Positions 12,853 to 19,690 of a stretch of 22,880 nucleotides of DNA are shown here, piece after piece. The position numbers and the translations under genes are program-made. Under the pieces are notes generated by a model. That model was not told the DNA's origin, did no database searches, and saw nothing but the letters and a program-made list of their open reading frames with translations. Positions within the stretch are counted from its first letter, which is position 1. Each line of letters begins with the position of its first letter. The stretch is from a virus: positions 2,357 through 25,236 of IMG/VR virus record IMGVR_UViG_3300002483_000071. The stretch is one strand, 5' to 3'.

Positions 12853-13757
12853 TGAATAACGATGAAAAATATGAAGCGATAATTAAATCAATGGATGAAT
12901 ATACTTATGATTGGAAGCCGGAAAATTACGACGACCCATCACAACCTATATTGAAGATAACTAAATCTTCTTTAGGTTCATTCGATTGGTGTCCCAAGAA
13001 ATACAACTTTAGTTATGTGCAAAGGCTACCGCAAGACCAAACAGAAGCCATGCGTAAAGGAACTATATTACATGTTCATAGAGAGAACTTCTTTAATGAC
13101 TTTGATATTAAGAAAGCGGAGCATATGTCGGCTGATGAATTACACGACTACTGCGCTAGTCTAACGCCTATTGATGAATACTTCGATATGTCTATGACTG
13201 TCGCTTCCTTTGAAGCACAAAGATTCATGGATGCTAGAGCAGAAGGCAAGATAGATGAATATTTACCTGTATGTAATGAAGGACTGTTTGATGCTGAAAT
13301 AACAATAGAGGCTAATACTAATCCTAAGTTTCCACTTAGAAGAGATTACAAGATACATATTCAAGGTATCATTGATAGGGTCTTTCAAGAGAATGGTGGC
13401 TATGTTCCATTTGAATATAAAACGGGGGCATGGAAAGATTACAAGGCTACTTCTATGAGAAAAGAAATGGCCTTTTATCAATTGCTTATTGAGAATGCGG
13501 AAGATGAAGTTCTAATTAAGAATGGATTAGAACCTAATGTTCCTGTGACTCATTGGGGTTGGTATTATCCGGCTTCTAATTATGTATTTGCTGAAAATGC
13601 AAAGGGTAGAAATATGAAGTCTGTTATGAAGAATATTGCTAAGTTGATTTGGCACTATGAACAAGACACATTTCCAACTAAGTTTTTCTTTAAGACATGT
13701 TCTCATTGTAGTTATTTTAGTATGTGCGATGCGGCGGAAGAGGATTCATGGGTGTGA
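12849..13757 (+). CDS. Cas4/RecB-like PD-(D/E)XK nuclease with Fe-S cysteines
   Basis: 302 residues. Active-site elements in order: H75 (GTILHVHREN), D176 (QGIIDRVF), E189-x-K191 (FEYKTG), and Q211 in AFYQLL, the QxxxY-type motif. C48 (FDWCPKKY) together with C284, C287 and C293 (CSHCSYFSMC) form the four-Cys pattern that holds a 4Fe-4S cluster in Cas4 and AddB nucleases. It likely trims DNA ends, supporting recombination-coupled replication with the Sak4-like ATPase. The ATG overlaps the upstream stop as ATGA, with a second ATG three bases on. No CRISPR or other cas genes are nearby, so a CRISPR adaptation role is not suggested. Confidence 0.88.
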   Translation: MMNNDEKYEAIIKSMDEYTYDWKPENYDDPSQPILKITKSSLGSFDWCPKKYNFSYVQRLPQDQTEAMRKGTILHVHRENFFNDFDIKKAEHMSADELHDYCASLTPIDEYFDMSMTVASFEAQRFMDARAEGKIDEYLPVCNEGLFDAEITIEANTNPKFPLRRDYKIHIQGIIDRVFQENGGYVPFEYKTGAWKDYKATSMRKEMAFYQLLIENAEDEVLIKNGLEPNVPVTHWGWYYPASNYVFAENAKGRNMKSVMKNIAKLIWHYEQDTFPTKFFFKTCSHCSYFSMCDAAEEDSWV

Positions 13758-13761
13758 TAAT

Positions 13762-13929
13762 ATGAGTGAAGAATGTGAAATGTGCGAATGGTTTGTTTGG
13801 GGTGGAGTTGATATTCATTCAATACTTCAACAAGATAATGAATTTGAAGCACTAGTAAATGTGACAATAAAATGTCAGCATTGTGAAAAAATACATGAGT
13901 TGTGTATGTCAGCAACGGATGAGGTTTGA
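13762..13929 (+). CDS. Zinc-binding-type mini-protein (55 aa)
   Basis: 55 residues with CEMC near the N-terminus and CQHCEK about 32 residues later, plus a further Cys in HELCM. A two-knuckle zinc site with a longer beta insert. The ATG follows GGGTGTGATAAT, a GGTGAT-type ribosome site. The longer frame upstream overlaps the nuclease in another phase and is not credible. Function is unknown. Confidence 0.7.
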   Translation: MSEECEMCEWFVWGGVDIHSILQQDNEFEALVNVTIKCQHCEKIHELCMSATDEV

Positions 13930-13933
13930 TAAT

Positions 13934-14170
13934 ATGCTTTATGAATTTAATAATGGAACGGTAGAGTGTGAACAAGACACGACTCCTAGCGGAACTAAAA
14001 TAGTTAGATTGTTTTTTAAGGAATATAAAGATGCTCAAAAACTATATCGTGAAATATCTAATTGGGCTTGTGGGCTAGGTTGTGAAATTACTATTTTATT
14101 GAAGAGGGATAGCAACCCATATGTTGTTGTGACTCCTACAACAATTACAGGAATGGGGATAGTAGAATGA
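13934..14170 (+). CDS. Hypothetical protein (78 aa)
   Basis: A 78-residue alpha/beta protein: MLYEFNNGTVECEQD, a helix KDAQKLYREISNWACG, a strand CEITILLKRD, and a hydrophobic C-terminus (PYVVVTPTTITG). It starts at ATG 13934 after GAGGT. The helix followed by a strand is loosely similar to DUF4177-type small proteins, but I would not assign it. It overlaps the next gene by ATGA. Confidence 0.65.
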   Translation: MLYEFNNGTVECEQDTTPSGTKIVRLFFKEYKDAQKLYREISNWACGLGCEITILLKRDSNPYVVVTPTTITGMGIVE

Positions 14171-14280
14171 ACGACTCAATATATAGAATAGCGATAGATG
14201 CAATAACAATCATACAACATTTAGGACATGATGATTTGGCTAAGATGTTGTTAGATAGATACGAGAAGGTGATAAAATGA
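14167..14280 (+). CDS. Mini-protein (37 aa)
   Basis: A 37-residue, fully helical frame (MNDSIYRIAIDAITIIQHLG, ending DRYEKVIK). It is joined to both neighbours by ATGA-type overlaps, and its last codons provide GGTGAT for the next start. Small size makes it uncertain, but it exactly fills the space between two better genes. Confidence 0.5.
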   Translation: MNDSIYRIAIDAITIIQHLGHDDLAKMLLDRYEKVIK

Positions 14281-14465
14281 GTAGAATAGAAGAAACCGTT
14301 TGTAAGAAAATAATGACAAGAGCCGGTATTGGAGAAATCAAATACGGTATAACAATGGAAAAAGAACAACTGACAAGAAAAGAATGGTTAATCCATGCCC
14401 AACAAGAGGCTATGGATTTAGCGATTTACTTACAGAAGTTAATAGAAATGGAGGAACAAGAATGA
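14277..14465 (+). CDS. MazG-like nucleotide pyrophosphohydrolase fragment or mini-enzyme (62 aa)
   Basis: 62 residues. The second half, KYGITMEKEQLTRKEWLIHA then EAMDLAIYLQKL, follows the plan of small phage MazG-like and related all-alpha NTP pyrophosphatases: a K-Y-G entry loop, then a W-x-x-H-A-x-x-E-x-x-D-x-x-x-Y-L helix. Those enzymes hydrolyse nucleotides to NMP and pyrophosphate using acidic residues of this helix. Only one such helix is present, so it may work as an oligomer or be a reduced, non-catalytic form. GGTGATAAAATG is the start context. Moderate confidence in family only. Confidence 0.5.
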   Translation: MSRIEETVCKKIMTRAGIGEIKYGITMEKEQLTRKEWLIHAQQEAMDLAIYLQKLIEMEEQE

Positions 14466-14740
14466 ATGATAAAATAATAAAATGTAAATTATGTGAAGTA
14501 GAGATGAAAGAGTTTGAAGGTAATAATCCTCAACCTCTTCTTGAGGATTTTGAAGATAGAGTATGTAGAGACTGTAATGATTATGTTACGGCAACTAGAC
14601 TATTACTTAGAAGTTTAGACCCTTACGAGCATGAATTAGTTTGTTTTTACATAGCGTCAGTTGTGAAAACGGCTAGTTCTCTAAAAAGAAGCCGACTGCA
14701 AGCCTATGAACAATTAAAGGAGTTGAAAGAAAGTGAATGA
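14462..14740 (+). CDS. Zinc-ribbon plus helical protein (92 aa)
   Basis: 92 residues: a zinc ribbon formed by CKLCEVE at about 8-14 and CRDCNDY at about 35-41, then helices (TATRLLLRSLDPYEHELVCF, ending QAYEQLKELKESE). ATG 14462 overlaps the upstream TGA; a longer in-frame start at 14384 lies deep in the previous gene without a ribosome site. The role is unknown. Confidence 0.7.
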   Translation: MNDKIIKCKLCEVEMKEFEGNNPQPLLEDFEDRVCRDCNDYVTATRLLLRSLDPYEHELVCFYIASVVKTASSLKRSRLQAYEQLKELKESE

Positions 14741-15098
14741 TATAATACAACAAAAAGTATTAGCAAAGAATTGGACATTCAATGAAATAGCCGATTTAAA
14801 GAAAACAATAGAAAGTCTTGCTACTGATATATACGAGGAAATGAAACTAATAGAAAGATTTGAGTTAATTAGAGAAATTAGAATCAAAGAAACTTATGTT
14901 GGTGAAGTCTTTGAAGATGTAATGAAGCAAACGGTTATGATTGCTCTAAGAGCAGAAGTAGCAGATACAGTAAGAAATATGTTAAATAACGCAACAGTTA
15001 ATTTTGGTGGTAATAAAAATGAAGTTTCCGAGAGAAGTGTGGTCGGGGAGTCAAATGAAGAACGCTCCTCCACTACCAAGAAGAATAGTAAGAAGTAA
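14733..15098 (+). CDS. Hypothetical helical protein (121 aa), GTG start
   Basis: 121 residues. About 95 N-terminal residues are helical (ADLKKTIESLATDIYEEMKL, FELIREIRIKETYVGEVFED), followed by a polar, probably disordered tail rich in Ser, Glu and Lys (NEERSSTTKKNSKK). That tail is encoded in the 80-base overlap with the primase gene, which is unusually long for this compact array. The GTG start overlaps the upstream stop region by eight bases, with AAGGAG about eleven bases ahead. No family is recognised. The conserved part may end near 15015, with the tail being the cost of the overlap. Confidence 0.65.
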   Translation: MNDIIQQKVLAKNWTFNEIADLKKTIESLATDIYEEMKLIERFELIREIRIKETYVGEVFEDVMKQTVMIALRAEVADTVRNMLNNATVNFGGNKNEVSERSVVGESNEERSSTTKKNSKK

Positions 15099-16068
15099 AG
15101 AAGAATACTTGAGTTATGTAAAGGCTCAAAATAATAGAACTAATGTTTACACTAGTGTTTATGATTTTGCTGAATTTGCAGAAAAAGCCAAGATAGATTC
15201 ATCAGTTATACTTGATAGAATCTTTCTTGACTTTGATGCTCACGGTCAAAGTATTGAACAAGCATGGAGAGATGTTAATGTTGTTATGACTTATGTTGTT
15301 GATAATGATTATCAACACACACTTTTCTTTTCGGGTAGGGGCTTTCACTTGTTTATTTTTGGTGAAGTCACGAATACAATTAGAAACATACAGGTTTTCT
15401 TTAGAGAGATTAAGGAATACTTAGTAAACATAGTAGGTAATGATATAACCCTCGATGATAGGGTCGGACAAGCAACTAGGCTTAGAAGAATACCTAATAC
15501 AGTAAACATGAGTTCTAGGGATGAGAATGGCAATCCATACTTTTGCATACCATTACTTAGGACTGACTTAGATAAACAAGTCCATGAAATACTTGAGTTA
15601 GCAAAGAAGCCTAGAAAAATTCCTTTTAGAATAAGTGGTTCTGTAAAAGTTGTATTTCCCGAAGCACCTTCTTTTGAGGAGATAAGTGGTGAAATAGCAG
15701 TTCCTAAAACAACAGGCTCTTTGCCTATCTTGCCTTGTTTATACAATGCTATTATGACTGAGAATCCTTCACATATGGCTAGAGCATATTTAGTTTCATG
15801 GTATAGAGATTTATTGTCCGGTTGTAGAAAGGTAGAAAGTAAAGAAGATAAAGACAAAATACTAGATGCAATAGTAGATGAAATAAGAAATTTGGTAGAA
15901 ACCAATAAAGAAATATGGCTAGATTGGAACGAGAACGAAACTAGAAAACATGCAAGATTTACTGTGCATGGTAATTATAGTAGTCCTCATTGTAAGACTG
16001 TATTAATACCTAATGGTTATTGTGTTGGTAAATGTTGGAGATACCCCGAACATGCGGAGGAAGCATAA
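15019..16068 (+). CDS. Archaeo-eukaryotic primase with fused PriL-type Fe-S domain
   Basis: 349 residues. The N-terminal part is an AEP catalytic domain: D71 and D73 in FLDFD (metal binding), SGRGFH at 105-110 (the sRGxH nucleotide motif), and RRIPNTVN at 156-163 in the third motif region. The C-terminal part has C240 (ILPCLYNAI), C325 (SPHCKTV), C335 and C339 (GYCVGKCWRY) with HMARAYLVSWYRDLL between, matching the Cys layout of the PriL 4Fe-4S domain. So the catalytic PriS-like and PriL-like parts sit in one chain. It should make primers for PolB. ATG 15019 has GGTGG upstream; ATG 15055 with GGGGAG is an alternative. The stop overlaps the next ATG. Confidence 0.85.
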   Translation: MKFPREVWSGSQMKNAPPLPRRIVRSKEEYLSYVKAQNNRTNVYTSVYDFAEFAEKAKIDSSVILDRIFLDFDAHGQSIEQAWRDVNVVMTYVVDNDYQHTLFFSGRGFHLFIFGEVTNTIRNIQVFFREIKEYLVNIVGNDITLDDRVGQATRLRRIPNTVNMSSRDENGNPYFCIPLLRTDLDKQVHEILELAKKPRKIPFRISGSVKVVFPEAPSFEEISGEIAVPKTTGSLPILPCLYNAIMTENPSHMARAYLVSWYRDLLSGCRKVESKEDKDKILDAIVDEIRNLVETNKEIWLDWNENETRKHARFTVHGNYSSPHCKTVLIPNGYCVGKCWRYPEHAEEA

Positions 16069-16778
16069 TGTTAGTAATAGATAGTAGAGAAAAGAAAGGT
16101 TCTAAACTTGTAGAACTAGTAGAGAGTGAAGCACTAAAGATGAAGATACCCTATGAAAAGAAATGGATAGAGATAGGAGATTATGTTTACGATGATGTAT
16201 GTTTTGAGGCTAAGTCAGCCCATGATTTTATTAGTTCAGTAATGAGTAAAAGAATGTGGACACAATTAGATAATATGGATAGACACTATCAAACTAATGT
16301 AGTTATTATTTATGGTAGTATCGATGAAGGAATTATGCAATACAAAAAATACATAAAAACAAAAAATAAACTAAGCACTGCACAAGAGGCTAATTGGTCT
16401 AATAAATTAAAAAATAAGTTTCTTGGTGCTATTGGTAGAATAACATTAGATACTGATGCTAAGGCATTTTGGGTATCTAGTGAAAAAGAAGCATCGTTAA
16501 TTATCGCTTCTATATGTAAAATGAAACCCCTTAGTAGGGAAGTAATAAGACCGGAGATATTCAAAAGAATATCAACGGATGATTTGAGAATAGATATATT
16601 AACAACAATTAAAGGCTTGTCGGTAAGCAAAGCAAATGCGCTGATTAAAGCGTATGGTTCGATTATGGAAATAGGCGAACAAACCGAAGATGAACTTCAA
16701 GAAATGGATGGCATAGGAAGAACCCTAGCCAAAAGAATCTTGAATGTATTAAATTCCGAAGGGAAGGTGAAAATATGA
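16068..16778 (+). CDS. ERCC4/XPF-Mus81-type structure-specific endonuclease with HhH domain
   Basis: 236 residues. The nuclease domain begins MLVIDSREKKG, followed by IGDYVYDDVCFEAKSAHDF (D38, E47, K49), the GDx(n)ERKxxxD motif with Ala in place of the Arg. The C-terminal 60 residues form tandem helix-hairpin-helix elements (IKGLSVSKANALIKAYGS, then MDGIGRTLAKRILNVL). This is the layout of archaeal XPF/Hef without the helicase part. It likely cuts branched DNA such as flaps, forks or recombination intermediates. The ATG overlaps the primase stop (TAATG) after a GGAGG site. The longer frame from 16032 is not needed. Confidence 0.88.
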   Translation: MLVIDSREKKGSKLVELVESEALKMKIPYEKKWIEIGDYVYDDVCFEAKSAHDFISSVMSKRMWTQLDNMDRHYQTNVVIIYGSIDEGIMQYKKYIKTKNKLSTAQEANWSNKLKNKFLGAIGRITLDTDAKAFWVSSEKEASLIIASICKMKPLSREVIRPEIFKRISTDDLRIDILTTIKGLSVSKANALIKAYGSIMEIGEQTEDELQEMDGIGRTLAKRILNVLNSEGKVKI

Positions 16779-18346
16779 ATGAAGATATAAATTATGAAGA
16801 AATTGAAATGAGCAAAGAAGAAGAAGAATACCTCTATAAGTTAGATGAAAACACTAAAATTTTCAATACTAACTTGCCTAGTTTTATTAGGCGGTTTCAG
16901 CAAGATGCAGTAAAGGTAGCCTTCAAGAATGACATACCGGCAGCGTTAAGTTGTTTTGTTATACTAGGACAAATTTGTAAAGACTTTGTGCAAATACCAA
17001 ACGGTAGAAGCATAGAAGATAGTCGAGTACATTTTTGTCAAATACAAACTTCCGGTTCGGGTAAATCTACATTGTGGGCTTTTCTAAAACCCGTCACTGC
17101 AAGTTTATTTTCCAAAATAAATGCACAACCTAAAGATGAAGGACACCCTAAGAATACATATGTTAGTTCGGATGGTTCGGTAGATTATGAACAATGGGAA
17201 GGAGAAGGAGAAGTTCCCTCATCTTCTCCTAAGCAATTTAACATTATGTCCACTACTGAATATACCGACGCTGCGCTTATAGGCGGATATGAAGAAGCCA
17301 TGATTGAAAAAACGGATGATGAAGGAAACACTAGTAAAGAATTAGGTTGGTTAAGAGAAGCAGGTTTGTTAGAAGGTAGCGGATTAGCACATTGGGATGA
17401 GTTTGAATATTCCGGTGTTTTTAAGCAGAGCCAAAATAAAGAACAGGCCATTGTATATCTTAATACTCTTATGAATACATTAGCCGGAGAATCTTGGAAA
17501 ATCACCAAGAAACTAAAGAGAGGTAAAATGATGAACTGTTATTGTGAAAGGTCTATTTTAGCCATGACATATCCACCGGAAAAACTAGCAAAAGTTATTG
17601 CTAACAAAGGTGTATTACAAAGAATGATTTTGTTTATTTGGGATGTTCCCGAAAGTGTATTAGATATTATGAGAAGAATGCAAATTTCAAAAGCAGGGAA
17701 AATAGAAGAAATCAATGCCCCTATTGAAGAGTTTGCTAATGAGTTCTTTGAAATATATGAGATTGTAAAAGAAAGATTTGGAAAGGTAAAAGACCCACTT
17801 AAGACAATGAAATATACTCAAGATTTTAACGATGTATTGTTATTAGAATACGAAACTATGGAACAGTTCATTAGTTCAAGTGACCCCGTTGTTAGAAAAA
17901 TTGCATCTAACTTTACAACTAGGTTATTGAAGATTCTAATTAAAATGTCAGTTCTATGTTCTATTGCGGAAGCAAAGGATATTAAAAACGAAGGAAAGAG
18001 GTTTGTTGTCAGTGGGAGGAATGTTAGACAGGCAGGAAACATTGTCCGACAATGTTATAACACATTGGTATTATGGTTGGAGCGAAGCCTAAAGGTCACT
18101 AGGAGGGTCGGCAAGCGAACTCAATCACCAAATGAGCAAATCTTCTTGGAAACTATTAGGACTATGAAAAAGAATGAAGATGGATTTTTCAGTAAAAAAT
18201 TACTCATAGATGAGTTAGTGTCGAAAGGGAAAAATGATAGAACCATTAGAAGACTATGTGACAAATATGAAGAAATGAAGTTATTAGAAAAGGATAAAAA
18301 AGGGCGTTCTGTTTATTATAAATTGAAAGAGGAGGAAAAGAAATGA
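16775..18346 (+). CDS. P-loop ATPase with C-terminal winged helix, candidate replicative helicase
   Basis: 523 residues. Walker A is TSGSGKST at 92-99. A Walker B-type AHWDEFEY at 205-212 follows a long acidic, probably flexible insert (about 130-200). ILAMTYPPEKLAK is the next conserved-looking strand, then a long helical region. The final 80 residues look like a winged helix (KKLLIDELVSKGKNDRTIRR ... KGRSVYYKLK). The architecture resembles DUF3987-type and related primase-associated ATPases that stand in for helicases in viruses and plasmids. No canonical MCM or SF4 helicase is otherwise visible, and the neighbours are primase and nucleases, so a helicase role is plausible but inferred. ATGA overlap with the upstream stop. 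Confidence 0.65.
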   Translation: MNEDINYEEIEMSKEEEEYLYKLDENTKIFNTNLPSFIRRFQQDAVKVAFKNDIPAALSCFVILGQICKDFVQIPNGRSIEDSRVHFCQIQTSGSGKSTLWAFLKPVTASLFSKINAQPKDEGHPKNTYVSSDGSVDYEQWEGEGEVPSSSPKQFNIMSTTEYTDAALIGGYEEAMIEKTDDEGNTSKELGWLREAGLLEGSGLAHWDEFEYSGVFKQSQNKEQAIVYLNTLMNTLAGESWKITKKLKRGKMMNCYCERSILAMTYPPEKLAKVIANKGVLQRMILFIWDVPESVLDIMRRMQISKAGKIEEINAPIEEFANEFFEIYEIVKERFGKVKDPLKTMKYTQDFNDVLLLEYETMEQFISSSDPVVRKIASNFTTRLLKILIKMSVLCSIAEAKDIKNEGKRFVVSGRNVRQAGNIVRQCYNTLVLWLERSLKVTRRVGKRTQSPNEQIFLETIRTMKKNEDGFFSKKLLIDELVSKGKNDRTIRRLCDKYEEMKLLEKDKKGRSVYYKLKEEEKK

Positions 18347-18564
18347 AATACGAAAATACATATGTGGTGTTTGATGTAACAAAAGGGCCGAAGGTAATAA
18401 TTGAAACATTAGATACTTACGGTGATGAAGGTTGGGAATGTTGTTCCATGCTAAGTATAGCAGGTGCAAACATTGTCGCTTTTCTAAAGAGAAGAATTGG
18501 TGCAGATGAACCATCAGTAGATGAAGAAGCGGAAAAGATTAGTAAACTTTGGTCTAGTGATTAA
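18343..18564 (+). CDS. Small DUF4177-like protein (73 aa)
   Basis: 73 residues. The layout is N-terminal strand NTYVVFDVT, a helix, then GDEGWECCSMLSIAGANIVAFLKRR: the G-x-E-G-W-E followed by a strand ending F-L-K-R is characteristic of the small DUF4177-type fold common in phages and bacteria. The acidic C-terminal tail is extra. The ATG overlaps the upstream TGA, with GGAGG ahead. Function is unknown. Confidence 0.6.
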   Translation: MKYENTYVVFDVTKGPKVIIETLDTYGDEGWECCSMLSIAGANIVAFLKRRIGADEPSVDEEAEKISKLWSSD

Positions 18565-18566
18565 GC

Positions 18567-19160
18567 ATGTCAGTTCTAGCATTAGACATTGAAACTAAAA
18601 ACATGTCACATGAGATTGGTGGCTTTAGTAATACGCATATGTTTCAAGTATCGACAGTGGCAACATGGGATGGTTCTAATGGAACTGTCTATGTTGATGA
18701 ACCCGTAGAGTCTTTTGCCAAGTCCGGCCATATAGTTAAAAATCTAGGTGAACTAAAATATGATTTAGACGACCACTTATCTAAAGGTGGTAAAGTTTTA
18801 GGTCACAATATCGCAGCGTTTGATTTACCAATTCTTAGAGACTCTATGGATATATATTGTATTCATAAATATTTAGGGGATGAAAATTATATTGATACTA
18901 GCAAGATATTACTTAAAGAACATGGGGAAAGATTTCAACTTAAGAATCTTGTAAAATGCACCATGAATGATGCTAAGTTGATGGATAGTGCCGATGCACC
19001 TAAGTTATGGAAGATGGGTCAATATGATGAGGTAGTTGAATACTGCATGAAAGATACACAATTAGTTTATGACTTATGGAAGTATGGACAAGAACATGGG
19101 ATTGTTAAAGCATTCTCGATAGAAAAAGAGGAATTTGTAAATTTGGAGGTTGATTGGTAA
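18567..19160 (+). CDS. DEDDy 3'-5' exonuclease, RNase H-like
   Basis: 197 residues. Exo I is LDIET (D7, E9), Exo II is GHNIAAFD (D86), and Exo III is YCMKD (Y159, D163), so all four acidic residues and the Tyr of the DEDDy class are present. The length is right for a stand-alone proofreading-type or structure-trimming exonuclease. PolB already carries its own complete exonuclease site, so this is a second 3'-5' activity. It starts two bases after the previous stop, with GTGAT at about 18557. It could act in repair, primer processing or nucleotide recycling. Confidence 0.88.
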   Translation: MSVLALDIETKNMSHEIGGFSNTHMFQVSTVATWDGSNGTVYVDEPVESFAKSGHIVKNLGELKYDLDDHLSKGGKVLGHNIAAFDLPILRDSMDIYCIHKYLGDENYIDTSKILLKEHGERFQLKNLVKCTMNDAKLMDSADAPKLWKMGQYDEVVEYCMKDTQLVYDLWKYGQEHGIVKAFSIEKEEFVNLEVDW

Positions 19161-19309
19161 TGTCTACGGCAGAATGGTTCGGCTTATTCATCTTTATGAT
19201 TATCTTGACGCTATTGTTTTTCGCCGCCTTTGGTGGAACAAACATTACAGAACAAAGCGTCGATGATTATATCAAAAGATTAATGGGTCAAACGGAAGAA
19301 AAGAAATGA
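19160..19309 (+). CDS. Small single-pass membrane protein (49 aa)
   Basis: A 49-residue frame with a short N-terminus (MSTAEW), one hydrophobic helix (FGLFIFMIILTLLFFAAFGG), then a charged tail ending GQTEEKK. The ATG overlaps the exonuclease stop (TAATG), with GGAGG about 14 bases upstream. Its size and topology suit a holin or spanin-like accessory, but no such motif can be assigned and no lysis gene is visible nearby. Confidence 0.65.
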   Translation: MSTAEWFGLFIFMIILTLLFFAAFGGTNITEQSVDDYIKRLMGQTEEKK

Positions 19310-19449
19310 GTTTAAAACAGAAGTGTGCTTATTGTGGAGATAAGACATTAGCAAAGAGAATCTTAGGATTCTATGTTGGCTCTAGCGAGCAAGTAAAACT
19401 TTGGGAATGTCGGTCTTGTAAGGGTATATGGTCGAAAGACACTAAATAA
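19306..19449 (+). CDS. Zinc-ribbon mini-protein (47 aa), last gene of the array
   Basis: 47 residues with CAYCGDK at 7-13 and CRSCKGIW at about 35-42, a clear four-Cys zinc ribbon. The ATG overlaps the upstream stop as ATGA. It is followed within four bases by the hairpin terminator, so it is the last product of the plus-strand transcript. Function is unknown. Confidence 0.72.
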   Translation: MSLKQKCAYCGDKTLAKRILGFYVGSSEQVKLWECRSCKGIWSKDTK

Positions 19450-19452
19450 TTA

Positions 19453-19493
19453 GGAGAGAGAGTAGTTTAGGCTACTCTCTTTCCTTTTTTTTT
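19453..19493 (+). terminator. Strong hairpin plus T-tract ending the replication array
   Basis: GGAGAGAGAGTAG (19453-19465) pairs with CTACTCTCTTTCC (19472-19484): 13 pairs with one G-T, around a six-base loop, followed by nine T (19485-19493) and another T-run just after. It lies between the convergent plus-strand and minus-strand gene blocks. The orientation of the T-tract serves the plus strand. Confidence 0.85.
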
Positions 19494-19528
19494 GGCATTT
19501 TTTTTCAAATTTTTAATTTATAAAAAAT

Positions 19529-19684
19529 TCATTTTTTTTCTACATAAGTGCAAACTTCATCTTCCGTTGAATTTAGAATAATAAAATTTAACGGTTTATC
19601 TTCATCGTAAAATAGCCAAGTAATTGTAAATCCCCATATAATGCCGATGATTGAAATTAAAACTATGTAAGTTAAAAATAACAT
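19529..19684 (-). CDS. Small single-pass membrane protein (51 aa), minus strand
   Basis: 51 residues: a hydrophobic N-terminal helix (LFLTYIVLISIIGIIWGFTI) followed by a polar domain with one Cys (ending EVCTYVEKK). It could be a signal anchor with the polar part outside. It starts six bases after the methyltransferase-like stop and is the last minus-strand gene before the terminator region. There is no clear Shine-Dalgarno before the ATG, so translation may depend on the upstream gene. An AT-rich stretch with T-runs on the minus strand follows its stop. Role unknown; a lysis or surface function is speculation. Confidence 0.6.
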   Translation of the reverse strand: MLFLTYIVLISIIGIIWGFTITWLFYDEDKPLNFIILNSTEDEVCTYVEKK

Positions 19685-19690
19685 GTTGAA

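Noticed and set aside
12849-13757. Cas4 as part of a CRISPR system
   Set aside because: The nuclease fold and Fe-S Cys fit Cas4, but no repeats, cas1 or cas2 are present and the neighbours are replication genes.
15345-15905. 186-residue open frame on the minus strand
   Set aside because: It lies fully inside the primase gene, has shadow-type composition and no ribosome site.
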